Assembly (NCBI RefSeq): GCF_017916255.1
Contig: NZ_CP072827.1
Location: 6,225,501 to 6,289,500 of the forward strand
Length of the DNA: 64,000 bases
DNA from: Streptomyces mobaraensis NBRC 13819 = DSM 40847
GTDB lineage: Bacteria > Actinomycetota > Actinomycetes > Streptomycetales > Streptomycetaceae
Direction of reading: 5' to 3'
The notes below the pieces were generated by a model. The model was not told where the DNA came from. It searched no databases and saw only the letters and a list, made by a program, of their open reading frames with translations. This document shows positions 39,793 through 48,450 of this stretch, in pieces. Position numbers and translations under genes: made by a program. Every line of letters starts with the position of its first letter. The stretch's first letter is position 1.

Positions 39793-40943
39793 CGCGAGCC
39801 ATGGACCGACGGATCTTCGACGACCGGCACGACGCCTTCCGGGCCACCGTGCGGACCTTCCTCGACCGCGAGGTCGCGCCGCACTACGAGCGGTGGGAGG
39901 AGGACGGCGTGGTCTCCCGCGACGTCTGGCGGGCGGCCGGCAAGCAGGGGCTGCTCGGGCTCGCCGTGCCCGAGGAGTACGGCGGCGGGGGCACCCCGGA
40001 CTTCCGGTTCGGCGTCGTCCTGGCCGAGGAGTTCGCCCGCGCGGGCGCGGCCGGATTCGCCGCCGGGCTGCACAACGACATCATCGGGCCGTACCTCACC
40101 GGCCTCGCCACCGAGGAGCAGAAGCGGCGCTGGCTGCCCGGGTTCTGCAGCGGCGAGACGGTCACCGCCATCGCCATGACCGAGCCGGGGGCCGGGTCCG
40201 ACCTGCAGGGGATCCGCACGACGGCCGTGGACGAGGGCGACCACTGGCTGCTCAACGGCTCCAAGACGTTCATCTCCAACGGGATCCTCGCCGACCTGGT
40301 GATCGTCGTGGCCCGGACCACCCCCGAGGGCGGGGCCAAGGGGCTCAGCCTGCTCGTCGTCGAGCGCGGCACGGCGGGGTTCGAGCGCGGCCGGAACCTC
40401 GTCAAGATCGGGCAGAAGGCGCAGGACACCGCCGAGTTGTTCTTCGACGACGTCCGCGTCCCCAAGGAGAACCTGCTCGGCGAGCTGCACGGCGCGTTCG
40501 GCCACCTCATGGCCAACCTCCCGCAGGAACGGCTGCAGATAGCCGTCTCCGCCGCGGCCGTCGCCGAGCACCTGGTGGAGATCACCACACGGTACGTCAA
40601 GGAGCGCGAGGCGTTCGGCCGGCCGCTCGCCCGGTTCCAGCACATCCGCTTCGAGCTCGCCGAGATGGCCACCGAGTGCGCCGTCACGCGCGCCTTCGTC
40701 GACCGCTGCGTGGAGGAGCACGCCGAAGGGCGGCTCGACGCCGCGCACGCGTCGATGGCCAAGTGGTGGGCGACCGAGCTGCAGAAGCGCGTCGCCGACC
40801 GGTGCCTCCAACTGCACGGCGGGTACGGCTACATGGCCGAGTACCCGGTCGCCCGGGCGTTCACCGACGGCCGGATCCAGACGATCTACGGCGGCACGAC
40901 CGAGATCATGAAGGAGATCATCGGCCGTTCGCTGCTGGCCTGA
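39789..40943 (+). CDS. Acyl-CoA dehydrogenase
   Basis: 384 aa from the GTG at 39789 (AAGGGG 5 nt upstream, 4-nt overlap with the CaiB-like stop); an ATG at 39801 is possible. Family motifs: AMTEPGAGSDLQGIRT (first signature), LLNGSKTFISNG, QEIGRFQ-equivalent GRPLARFQHIRFELAEMATE, LQLHGGYGYMAEYPVARAFTDGRI, and the C-terminal IYGGTTEIMKEIIGRSL with the catalytic-base Glu. It oxidises acyl-CoA to 2-enoyl-CoA with FAD, passing electrons to ETF. It acts in the same degradative pathway as the flanking genes. Confidence 0.95.
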   Translation: MTRAMDRRIFDDRHDAFRATVRTFLDREVAPHYERWEEDGVVSRDVWRAAGKQGLLGLAVPEEYGGGGTPDFRFGVVLAEEFARAGAAGFAAGLHNDIIGPYLTGLATEEQKRRWLPGFCSGETVTAIAMTEPGAGSDLQGIRTTAVDEGDHWLLNGSKTFISNGILADLVIVVARTTPEGGAKGLSLLVVERGTAGFERGRNLVKIGQKAQDTAELFFDDVRVPKENLLGELHGAFGHLMANLPQERLQIAVSAAAVAEHLVEITTRYVKEREAFGRPLARFQHIRFELAEMATECAVTRAFVDRCVEEHAEGRLDAAHASMAKWWATELQKRVADRCLQLHGGYGYMAEYPVARAFTDGRIQTIYGGTTEIMKEIIGRSLLA

Positions 40944-40997
40944 CGGCCCCCCTCACGGACACCCACCCTCCGCACGCACTCAGGAAGGCTGCCGAAC

Positions 40998-42212
40998 TTG
41001 AGCACCGAAGCGTACGTCTACGACGCCATCCGCACCCCCAGGGGCCGCGGCAAGGCGAACGGCTCCCTGCACGGCACCAAGCCCATCGACCTCGTCGTCG
41101 GACTCCTCCACGAGCTGCGGCGCCGCTTCCCCGACCTCGACCCCACCGCGATCGACGACATCGTGCTCGGCGTGGTCAGCCCGGTCGGCGAGCAGGGGTC
41201 GGACATCGCGCGGATCGCCGCCGTCGCCGCGGGGCTGCCCGAGACGGTCGCCGGCGTCCAGCAGAACCGCTTCTGTGCCTCCGGCCTCGAAGCCGTCAAC
41301 ACGGCCGCCGCCAAGGTCCGTTCCGGCTGGGAGGACCTGGTCCTCGCGGGCGGCGTCGAGTCCATGTCCCGGGTGCCCATGGCCTCCGACGGCGGTGCCT
41401 GGTTCGGCGACCCGATGACCAACTTCGCCACCGGCTTCGTCCCCCAGGGCGTCAGCGCCGACCTCATCGCCACCCTCGGCGGCTACACCCGCCACGACGT
41501 GGACGCCTTCGCCGCCCGCTCCCAGGAGAACGCGGCCCGGGCCTGGAAGGAGGGCCGCTTCGACCGCTCCGTCGTCCCCGTGCGCGATCGCAACGGCCTC
41601 GTCGTCCTCGACCGCGACGAGCACCTGCGCCCCGGCACCACCCCCGAGACCCTCGCCAAGCTCAAGCCGTCCTTCGCGGGCATCGGCGAGGCGGCCGGCT
41701 TCGACGCCGTCGCGCTGGCCAAGTACCACTGGGTGGAGCGGATCGACCACGTCCACCACGCCGGCAACTCCTCCGGCATCGTCGACGGCGCCGCCCTCGT
41801 CGCCATCGGCAACGAGCGGATCGGCGAGCGGTACGGGCTCACCCCGCGCGCCCGGATCGTCTCCGCCGCCGTCTCCGGCTCCGAGCCGACCATCATGCTC
41901 ACCGGCCCGGCGCCCGCCTGCCGCAAGGCCCTGGCCAAGGCCGGGCTGACCATCGACGACATCGACCTCATCGAGATGAACGAGGCGTTCGCCGCCGTCG
42001 TGCTGCGCTTCGCCGACGACATGGGCATCGGCCTGGAGAAGATCAACGTCAACGGCGGGGCCATCGCCCTCGGCCACCCGCTCGGCGCCACCGGGGCGAT
42101 GCTTCTGGGCACGGTCGTCGACGAGCTGGAACGGCAGGGCAAGCGGTACGGGCTGGTCACGCTGTGCGTGGGCGGCGGCATGGGTGTCGCCACCGTCGTC
42201 GAGCGCCTGTGA
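40998..42212 (+). CDS. Acetyl-CoA C-acyltransferase (thiolase)
   Basis: 404 aa; start TTG at 40998 with CAGGAAGG about 10 nt upstream, giving the usual N-terminus [18 protein letters not shown]. Active-site features: [12 protein letters not shown] (acyl-accepting Cys), [36 protein letters not shown] (His) and [14 protein letters not shown] (second Cys). It cleaves 3-ketoacyl-CoA in beta-oxidation. The pair of thiolase then FadB-like gene, in that order and direction, is the usual arrangement for an actinobacterial trifunctional set. The 54-nt gap before it and 80-nt gap after it fit one operon. Confidence 0.95.
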   Translation: MSTEAYVYDAIRTPRGRGKANGSLHGTKPIDLVVGLLHELRRRFPDLDPTAIDDIVLGVVSPVGEQGSDIARIAAVAAGLPETVAGVQQNRFCASGLEAVNTAAAKVRSGWEDLVLAGGVESMSRVPMASDGGAWFGDPMTNFATGFVPQGVSADLIATLGGYTRHDVDAFAARSQENAARAWKEGRFDRSVVPVRDRNGLVVLDRDEHLRPGTTPETLAKLKPSFAGIGEAAGFDAVALAKYHWVERIDHVHHAGNSSGIVDGAALVAIGNERIGERYGLTPRARIVSAAVSGSEPTIMLTGPAPACRKALAKAGLTIDDIDLIEMNEAFAAVVLRFADDMGIGLEKINVNGGAIALGHPLGATGAMLLGTVVDELERQGKRYGLVTLCVGGGMGVATVVERL

Positions 42213-42292
42213 GCGGCGGGCAGCACCGCATGCTGTCCGGCCACGCCCGCCCCGGCCGTACCCGCCACCCAGACCTCCAGGAGAACCCCACC

Positions 42293-44503
42293 ATGAGCAC
42301 CACCGGAACCACCGACACCGCCGGCACCCCCGGCCCCACCGAGACCATCCGCTGGGAACAGGACGCCGACGGCATCGTCACCCTCGTCCTCGACGACCCG
42401 AACCAGTCCGCCAACACCATGAACCGGAACTTCCAGTCCTCCCTCACGGCGGTCGCCGACCGCCTGGAGGCCGAGCGGGAGTCCGTCCGTGGTGTGATCT
42501 TCACTTCCGCGAAGAAGACCTTCTTCGCCGGCGGTGACCTCCGCGAGCTCATCGCGCTCCGGCCGGAGGATGCCGAGACCGCGTTCCGGGCCACCCAGGA
42601 GCTCAAGCGCGACCTGCGCCGCATCGAGACGCTCGGCGTCCCGGTCGTCGCCGCGCTCAACGGCGCGGCGCTCGGCGGGGGGTACGAGATCGCCCTCGCC
42701 TGCCACCACCGGATCGCCCTCGACGCGCCACGCGCGAAGTTCGGACTGCCGGAGGTCACACTCGGCCTGCTGCCCGGCGGCGGTGGCGTCACCCGCACCG
42801 TACGCCTCCTCGGCATCGCCGACGCGCTGCTGAAGGTCCTCGTCCAGGGCACCCAGTACAGCCCCCGGCGGGCGCTGGAGGCCGGGCTGGTGCACGAGGT
42901 CGTCGACAGCGCCGAGGAACTCGTCGCGAAGGCCCGGGAGTTCGTGCTCGCCCACCCCGAGTCGCGGCAGCCGTGGGACACCGACGGCTACCGGATGCCC
43001 GGCGGGACGCCGTCCCACCCGGCGCTCGCCGCCAATCTGCCCGCCTTCCCCGCGACGCTCGTCAAGCAGACGTCGGGCGCTCCCTACCCCGCCCCCCGCA
43101 CCATCCTCGCCGCGGCCGTCGAGGGCGCCCAGGTGGACTTCGAGACCGCCTCGACGATCGAGTCCCGCTACTTCGTGGACCTCGCCACCGGGCAGACGAG
43201 CAAGAACATGATCCAGGCGTTCTTCTTCGATCTCCAGGCGGTCAACGCCGGTCGCAGCCGACCCGCCGGGCCGGAGCCGCGGAAGGTGACCAAGGCCGCC
43301 GTGCTCGGCGCCGGCATGATGGGCGCCGGCATCGCCTACGCCTGCGCCCGCGCCGGCATCGACGTCGTCCTCAAGGACGTCTCGCTCGACAACGCCCGCA
43401 AGGGCAAGGAGTACTCGGCCGGGCTGCTCGCCAAGGCCCTGGCCAAGGGCCGGACGACCGAGGAGAAGCGGGACGCGCTGCTCGCCCGCATCACCCCCAC
43501 CGCCGACCCGGCCGACCTGGCCGGCTGCGACGCCGTCATCGAGGCCGTCTTCGAGGACCCGGCCCTGAAGCACAAGGTGTTCCAGGAGATCCAGCACATC
43601 GTCGCCCCCGACGCGCTGCTCTGCTCCAACACCTCCACCCTGCCCATCACCCTGCTCGCTGAGGGCGTCGAGCGGCCCGCCGACTTCGTCGGGCTGCACT
43701 TCTTCTCGCCCGTCGACAAGATGCCGCTCATCGAGATCATCAAGGGCGAGCGCACCGGCGACGAGGCCCTGGCCCGCGCCTTCGACCTGGTGCGGCAGCT
43801 CGGCAAGACGCCCATCGTCGTCAACGACTCGCGCGGCTTCTTCACCTCGCGGGTCATCGGCCGGTTCATCTCCGAGGGCGTCGCCATGATCGGCGAGGGT
43901 GTCCCCGCCGCCACCGTGGAACAGGCCGCCGCCCAGGCCGGCTACCCCGCCAAGGTGCTCTCCCTGATGGACGAGCTCACCCTCACCCTGCCCCGGCGCA
44001 TCCGCGAGGAGGCCCGCCGCGCCACCGAGGCGGCCGGCGGCACCTGGACCCCGCACCCGGCGGACGCCGTCATCGACCGGATGATCGACGAGTTCGGCCG
44101 CACCGGCCGCGCGGGCGGCGCCGGCTTCTACGACTACGAGGACGGCCGCCGGACGGGCCTGTGGCCGGGGCTGGCCGAGCACTTCGGCCGTGCGGTGCAG
44201 CCGGCCGACATCTCGCTGACCGAGCTCCAGGAGCGGATGCTGTTCGCCGAGGCGCTGGACACCGTCCGCTGCCTGGAGGAGAACGTCCTCACCTCGGTCG
44301 CCGACGCCAACATCGGCTCGCTGTTCGGCATCGGCTTCCCCGGCTGGACCGGTGGCGCCCTCCAGTACATCAACGGCTACCCCGGCGGCCCGGCCGGCTT
44401 CACCGCCCGCGCCCGCGAACTCCAGACGGCGTACGGCGACCGCTTCGCGCCGTCACCGCTGCTGCTGGAGAAGGCGGAGCGGGGGGAGTTCTTCACGGAC
44501 TGA
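42293..44503 (+). CDS. FadB-like bifunctional enoyl-CoA hydratase/3-hydroxyacyl-CoA dehydrogenase
   Basis: 736 aa, ATG with CCAGGAGAA upstream. The N-terminal crotonase domain has the oxyanion motif [14 protein letters not shown] and [22 protein letters not shown] plus [26 protein letters not shown] with the catalytic Glu. The C-terminal dehydrogenase has the NAD-binding motif [21 protein letters not shown], the catalytic His region [18 protein letters not shown], and [17 protein letters not shown]. It hydrates enoyl-CoA and oxidises the 3-hydroxyacyl-CoA, feeding the upstream thiolase. Length matches the multifunctional alpha subunit. Confidence 0.95.
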   Translation: MSTTGTTDTAGTPGPTETIRWEQDADGIVTLVLDDPNQSANTMNRNFQSSLTAVADRLEAERESVRGVIFTSAKKTFFAGGDLRELIALRPEDAETAFRATQELKRDLRRIETLGVPVVAALNGAALGGGYEIALACHHRIALDAPRAKFGLPEVTLGLLPGGGGVTRTVRLLGIADALLKVLVQGTQYSPRRALEAGLVHEVVDSAEELVAKAREFVLAHPESRQPWDTDGYRMPGGTPSHPALAANLPAFPATLVKQTSGAPYPAPRTILAAAVEGAQVDFETASTIESRYFVDLATGQTSKNMIQAFFFDLQAVNAGRSRPAGPEPRKVTKAAVLGAGMMGAGIAYACARAGIDVVLKDVSLDNARKGKEYSAGLLAKALAKGRTTEEKRDALLARITPTADPADLAGCDAVIEAVFEDPALKHKVFQEIQHIVAPDALLCSNTSTLPITLLAEGVERPADFVGLHFFSPVDKMPLIEIIKGERTGDEALARAFDLVRQLGKTPIVVNDSRGFFTSRVIGRFISEGVAMIGEGVPAATVEQAAAQAGYPAKVLSLMDELTLTLPRRIREEARRATEAAGGTWTPHPADAVIDRMIDEFGRTGRAGGAGFYDYEDGRRTGLWPGLAEHFGRAVQPADISLTELQERMLFAEALDTVRCLEENVLTSVADANIGSLFGIGFPGWTGGALQYINGYPGGPAGFTARARELQTAYGDRFAPSPLLLEKAERGEFFTD

Positions 44504-44619
44504 TCCGCCGGGCGGGGCCCGTCGGGCGCGTCCTCGGCCGTCGGGCCGTCGCGCCCCGCGTACGGACCCCGGGTGCCGACTTCCCCATGCTGCGCGGTCG
44601 TCGTGCGTTCCCCGGGGCG

Positions 44620-44646
44620 GGGGCCGGCCGGGTCGCGGCCGGCCCC
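44620..44646. terminator. Hairpin in the convergent gap 44504-44842
   Basis: GGGGCCGGCC (44620-44629) and GGCCGGCCCC (44637-44646) form a perfect 10-bp stem with a 7-nt loop, between the FadB-like gene and the convergent hemerythrin gene. The rest of this 339-nt gap shows no gene; short GC-rich inverted repeats continue to about 44830. Confidence 0.55.
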
Positions 44647-44842
44647 AAGGTACCGGTGGCACTGATGGCCGTGCCGCTGCCGGCCACGACCGGCGTCGCC
44701 GTCCGGCTCATCGAGGACGCGGCCGACGCCGCCCGAGCGGTGGGGCGTCGGGGCCGCCGGGCGCCCCCGGGCTTGCGGGCCCGAGACGTATCCGGGCGCC
44801 GCCCGGCCTCCACGGACCACCGGGCGGCGTCCCGAAGCGCCG

Positions 44843-45427
44843 TCAGTGCGCCATGGCTCCCTTGATCGCGTCCTTCGTGCGGTCCACCAGGGACGCGATC
44901 GGGCCCACGCTCCACTGCGCGGCGGTGGAGCCGGCCGCCACGGGGTGCGGGTGGGTGGGGGCGACCTTCTCGGCCGCGCGGAGCATCGTTCCCATGCGCT
45001 TGAGCTGGGCCTCGTCGCGGCCCGCCCGGAGCGTGGGGAACTCCTCGCGCTCCTCGCGCTCGGCGTGGTCCACCACGGCCTTCTCGAACTCGCGCAGCTG
45101 CGCGTCGAAGTCCGGGCTGTCGACGTCCATCTTCTCCAGCCGGGCGAGGACCCTGTTCGCCTCCGCCTCCTCCGCGTTGCGGGCGTCCGCCTCCTTCTTG
45201 CCGGCGGTGTCGCGGGCCACGGGCCGGACGACCATCTCCTCCGCCGTCTCGTGGACGGCCAGCAGCGCCCTCAGCTCGTCGAACGCCTGCTTCTTGTGCT
45301 CCCCGTCCGCCGCCTTGACGTCGGCGAAGAGCTCCCGGATGCGGGCGTGCTGCGCCAGCAGGACGGCCACGACGTCGCCCTCGGGCAGCCGGGCGGCCTG
45401 CTCCCGGTCGGACTTCGCACCACTCAT
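44843..45427 (-). CDS. Hemerythrin HHE-domain protein
   Basis: 194 aa, ATG at 45427 with GGAGG 7 nt upstream. The first ~150 residues fit an HHE four-helix bundle: VLLAQHARIRELFADV (first His), LRALLAVHETAEEMVVRP (second His and Glu), and VVDHAEREEREEFPTL (third site). Such domains bind a di-iron centre and O2 or act in redox/NO sensing. The C-terminal ~40 residues (HPHPVAAGSTAAQWSVGPIASLVDRTKDAIK) are an amphipathic extension common in Streptomyces homologues. Transcribed towards the FadB-like gene, probably alone. Confidence 0.88.
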   Translation of the reverse strand: MSGAKSDREQAARLPEGDVVAVLLAQHARIRELFADVKAADGEHKKQAFDELRALLAVHETAEEMVVRPVARDTAGKKEADARNAEEAEANRVLARLEKMDVDSPDFDAQLREFEKAVVDHAEREEREEFPTLRAGRDEAQLKRMGTMLRAAEKVAPTHPHPVAAGSTAAQWSVGPIASLVDRTKDAIKGAMAH

Positions 45428-45702
45428 GAGGTTGCCTCCCTGTCGTTGCGGGCTGTCTCGGGCGCGGATCGCGATCCGGCGATCACCTGATGCGCGGATG
45501 TCCGGACACGCCGACGGGAATCCCCCGGGACTCCGCGTTTCCAGCCTAGGGGGCGTATGAGGGGGCGGCATCCGCCCGGGGCACCGGGGGCGTCAGGGGT
45601 GCCGGCCCGGTGCGGTGACGTCGTCCGGGTGCCGGGGCCGGTGCGCACGCCGGGGTGGCGCGGCCGGCGGGTCCCACCGGGCCGAACGAGATCCCGAAGG
45701 GG

Positions 45703-46467
45703 TCAGTCCGGCCCGTCGTCCCCCGTCCCGTACGTCCGCCGCAGCTCCTCGCGCAGCGCCCGCTGGAACGCGGTCACCAGCGCCTGGACCACCAGCGGCT
45801 GCATGTGCGCCGATAGCGACTTCATCGCCTCCACCTCCGTCGGGTCCGTCTCCCTGGCCTCGTACGGGCCCCACACCTCCTCGTGGAACAGCCGGGTCAG
45901 CTCGTGGGCGGTGGACCGGGCGTGGTCGAGCAGGACCGTGCGCGCGGCGAGGACCGTGTCCAGGGACGCGGGGACGGCCAGCAACTGGGTGCCCAGGGCC
46001 AGCAGGCCCGGGTCCACGCGAAAGCGCGCCGCCTCACCGCGATCCCCGGCGACCGCCCGGCGTTCGAGCACGTCCATGGCGGCGAGCTTGCCGATGTCGT
46101 CCTCGGTCAGCGGGCGGCCCGCGCGGCGTTCCAGCTCGGCGTGGGTGATCTCCTCGGTGCCGTCCGGGACCCAGGAGGCCACCACCCCCCGGTGGATGGC
46201 GAGGTCGTGCGCGCTCAGGTCCTCCGGGAGGCGGCGCAGATAGCGCTCGATGGCGGCAAGCGTGAGGCCCTGGTGCTGCAACTCCTCGATCAGCGCGAGA
46301 CGGGAGAGGTGGCCGGGGCCGTAGTGGCCCACGCGGCGCGGGCCGAGCGCGGGCGGCGGCAGCAGTCCGCGCGTGCTGTAGAAGCGGATGGTGCGGACGG
46401 TCACCCCGGCGCGCGCGGCGAGTTCGTCGATGGTGAGGAGGTCCGGCTCCCCGGTCTCCGTGGCCAT
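45703..46467 (-). CDS. MerR family transcriptional regulator
   Basis: 254 aa from the ATG at 46467 (MATETGEPD). The winged HTH is clear: LTIDELAARAGVTVRTIRFYSTRGLLPPP, then VGHYGPGHLSRLALIEELQHQGLTLAAIERYL. The ~150-residue effector part is helical with no metal-binding Cys motif. Regulators of this form in actinomycetes often control small efflux or stress operons and themselves. No obvious target gene is adjacent except the divergent-side M1 peptidase region, which has its own terminator. An inverted repeat upstream (46528-46590) is a candidate operator. Confidence 0.88.
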   Translation of the reverse strand: MATETGEPDLLTIDELAARAGVTVRTIRFYSTRGLLPPPALGPRRVGHYGPGHLSRLALIEELQHQGLTLAAIERYLRRLPEDLSAHDLAIHRGVVASWVPDGTEEITHAELERRAGRPLTEDDIGKLAAMDVLERRAVAGDRGEAARFRVDPGLLALGTQLLAVPASLDTVLAARTVLLDHARSTAHELTRLFHEEVWGPYEARETDPTEVEAMKSLSAHMQPLVVQALVTAFQRALREELRRTYGTGDDGPD

Positions 46468-46527
46468 GCCCCGTGCCTCGCTCTCCGGCTCTCGGACCTC
46501 ACCGGCCGCTCCAGCCACTCCGTACGC

Positions 46528-46590
46528 GTACCCCTACCGGTACGACCACGCGCGCCCGGCGGACGCGGCAGTGCAACAGTAGGGGTGTAC
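46528..46590. promoter_or_regulatory. Candidate MerR operator pair
   Basis: GTACCCCTAC (46528-46537) faces GTAGGGGTGTAC (46579-46590), an inverted pair with the shared core ACCCCTAC/GTAGGGGT. Both are in the region just upstream of the leftward MerR gene. A smaller CACC-GTT-GGTG dyad follows. Suggestive only. Confidence 0.35.
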
Positions 46591-46650
46591 CACCGTTGGT
46601 GTAAGAGCGGGCGACGATCACTCACGACCAGGGTGGGCCGTACGGAGCGC

Positions 46651-46682
46651 GCCGGCCCGGATCCGCGTGGATCCGGGCCGGC
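46651..46682 (-). terminator. Strong intrinsic-type terminator of the M1 aminopeptidase gene
   Basis: GCCGGCCCGGATCC and GGATCCGGGCCGGC are perfectly complementary (14-bp stem, GCGT loop), 18 nt after the stop of the leftward peptidase gene. No T-tract, as is common for Streptomyces terminators. Confidence 0.75.
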
Positions 46683-46699
46683 GGCCGTGTTCCCCCGGG

Positions 46700-48247
46700 T
46701 CAGTGACCGTGCGTCCGGAGCGCGTCCTGGATCTTCGGCCAGGAGGCGGGCCGCGCCGGCTTCTTCGCGGCGAGCGACGCGCCACCCGTACGGGCCGTCG
46801 CCTTCGCCCCGGCCTTCGCCGGCAGGCCGATGCCCGCCTTGGCCGCCTCCGCCGCGCTCGGCTTGGAGGCGGTGAACAGCCAGGTGTCGAAGAGCGGCTT
46901 CAGCTTCTTGCCGGAGACCTGCTCCGCGTGGGCCACGAAGTCCTGGACCGAGCCGTTGCCGTACCGGTTCTTCGCCGTCCAGCCCTTGAGCGTCTCGAAG
47001 AACACCTTGTCGCCGACCGTGTTGCGCAGCGCCTGGAGGGCGATGGCCCCGCGCTGGTAGACGGCGCCGTCGAACTGCTTGTCCGCGCCCGGGTCGGCCG
47101 GCTTGACCGTCCAGAACTTGTCGTCGGCCGGGTAGAGGGCGTAGGTGTAGTCGGCGAGTTCCTGCGCCGTGCCCTCGCCCTCCTTCTCCGACCACAGCCA
47201 CTGCGCGTAGGAGGCGAAGCCCTCGTTGACCCAGATGTCCCGCCAGTTCTTCACCGAGACGCTGTCGCCGAACCACTGGTGGGCCAGCTCGTGCACGATG
47301 AGCGAGACGTTCGCGCCGTTGGCGAACGGCGCCGGGCTGTAGAACGGCCGGGTCTGCGTCTCCAGGGCGAACCGGGTGGGCACGTTGGGCACGTAGCCGC
47401 CGACGGCCGTGAAGGGGTACGGGCCGAAGACGCTGCTCTCCCAGTCGATGACCTCGGCGCTGCGCTCGACGCTCGCCTTCGCCGGCTCCAGATTGTCGCC
47501 CAGGTCCTTGCTGTAGGCGTTGATCACGGGCAGGCCGTTGGACGTGGTGTCCGTGGTGATCTCGAACTTGCCGACGGCCAGTGTGGTCAGGTAGCTCGCC
47601 TGCGGCTTGGTGGAGCGCCAGTTCCAGCGCGTCCAGCCGAGCTTGGAGGTCTTCGAGGCGAGGACGCCGTTGCTGATCGCCTGCACGTCGTCGGGGACGG
47701 AGACCGAGATGTCGTACGTCGCCTTGTCGCGCGGGTGATCGTTGCTCGGGAACCACCAGGCGGCCGACTCCGGCTCCTGCGCGGCGATGCCGCCGTCCGG
47801 CGTGCGCTGCCAGGCGGACGAGCCGTTCACCTTCACCGCGGACGGGGTGCCGCTGTACCGGACGACGACGGTGATCTGCTTGCCCTCGGGGAGGGACGCG
47901 GCCGGGGTGATCTCCAGCTCGTGGGTGCCCGTCTTCTTGAACGCGGCCTTCTTGCCGTTGACCAGGACGTCGCTGACGTCCAGCAGCAGATCGAGGTTGA
48001 AGCGGGACAGCGCCTGCGTCGTGGTCGCGGTGATGGTGGCGGTGCCCTCCAGCCGGTCGTTCTTCGGCTGGTACTTGAGCCGCAGGTCGTAGTGGGAGAC
48101 GTCGTAGCCGCCGTTGCCGGCGTCCGGGTAGTAGGAGTCTCCGATGCCCGGCGCGCCCGGCGTGCCGTCGGCCGCCGACGCGGGGACCGCGAGCAGCAGG
48201 AAGGCGGCAGCGGCGGCGGCGCTCGGAACGAGGAGTCTGTGACGCAC
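46700..48247 (-). CDS. Secreted M1 family metallopeptidase
   Basis: 515 aa from the GTG at 48247, preceded by GGAG. Signal peptide: RHRLLVPSAAAAAAFLLLAVPASAA. Zinc motif VHELAHQWFG (HExxH) followed after 18 residues by Glu in DIWVNEGFASY, the gluzincin arrangement. The exopeptidase signature (G-x-M-E-N) appears changed to GGYVPNVPTRFA, which may alter N-terminal recognition. The substrate is extracellular peptides. It is divergent from the X-Pro peptidase pair, suggesting a secreted-peptidase locus, and ends at a strong terminator. Confidence 0.92.
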   Translation of the reverse strand: MRHRLLVPSAAAAAAFLLLAVPASAADGTPGAPGIGDSYYPDAGNGGYDVSHYDLRLKYQPKNDRLEGTATITATTTQALSRFNLDLLLDVSDVLVNGKKAAFKKTGTHELEITPAASLPEGKQITVVVRYSGTPSAVKVNGSSAWQRTPDGGIAAQEPESAAWWFPSNDHPRDKATYDISVSVPDDVQAISNGVLASKTSKLGWTRWNWRSTKPQASYLTTLAVGKFEITTDTTSNGLPVINAYSKDLGDNLEPAKASVERSAEVIDWESSVFGPYPFTAVGGYVPNVPTRFALETQTRPFYSPAPFANGANVSLIVHELAHQWFGDSVSVKNWRDIWVNEGFASYAQWLWSEKEGEGTAQELADYTYALYPADDKFWTVKPADPGADKQFDGAVYQRGAIALQALRNTVGDKVFFETLKGWTAKNRYGNGSVQDFVAHAEQVSGKKLKPLFDTWLFTASKPSAAEAAKAGIGLPAKAGAKATARTGGASLAAKKPARPASWPKIQDALRTHGH

Positions 48248-48415
48248 GAGACACTCCAACTCGTAGGGGGCGGAAGATCGATCGCAGCCTATGCACTCAC
48301 CCGCGGTGCGGGAATGTCCATGACGAATCCAGACATGCGACTGACATCCGGCCGACACAGGCGGAGCGGTGTGCTCCACCTCGCCGTACCGACCCGACGG
48401 TACGTCAAATCGCGC

Positions 48416-48444
48416 TTGGCGCAAGGGAGTTGCTGGGTTAGCGT
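48416..48444 (+). promoter_or_regulatory. Promoter for a leaderless X-Pro peptidase mRNA
   Basis: TTGGCG (48416-48421), exactly 17 nt spacer, TAGCGT (48439-48444), then only 6 nt to the GTG start at 48451. This is the best -35/-10 pair in the window and leaves no room for a leader. Confidence 0.65.
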
Positions 48445-48450
48445 CCGTCC

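Noticed and set aside
44504..44842. Possible small gene in the gap between fadB-like and hemerythrin genes
   Set aside because: The frames present are read-throughs of fadB or antisense shadows without start signals. The gap is dominated by GC-rich inverted repeats.
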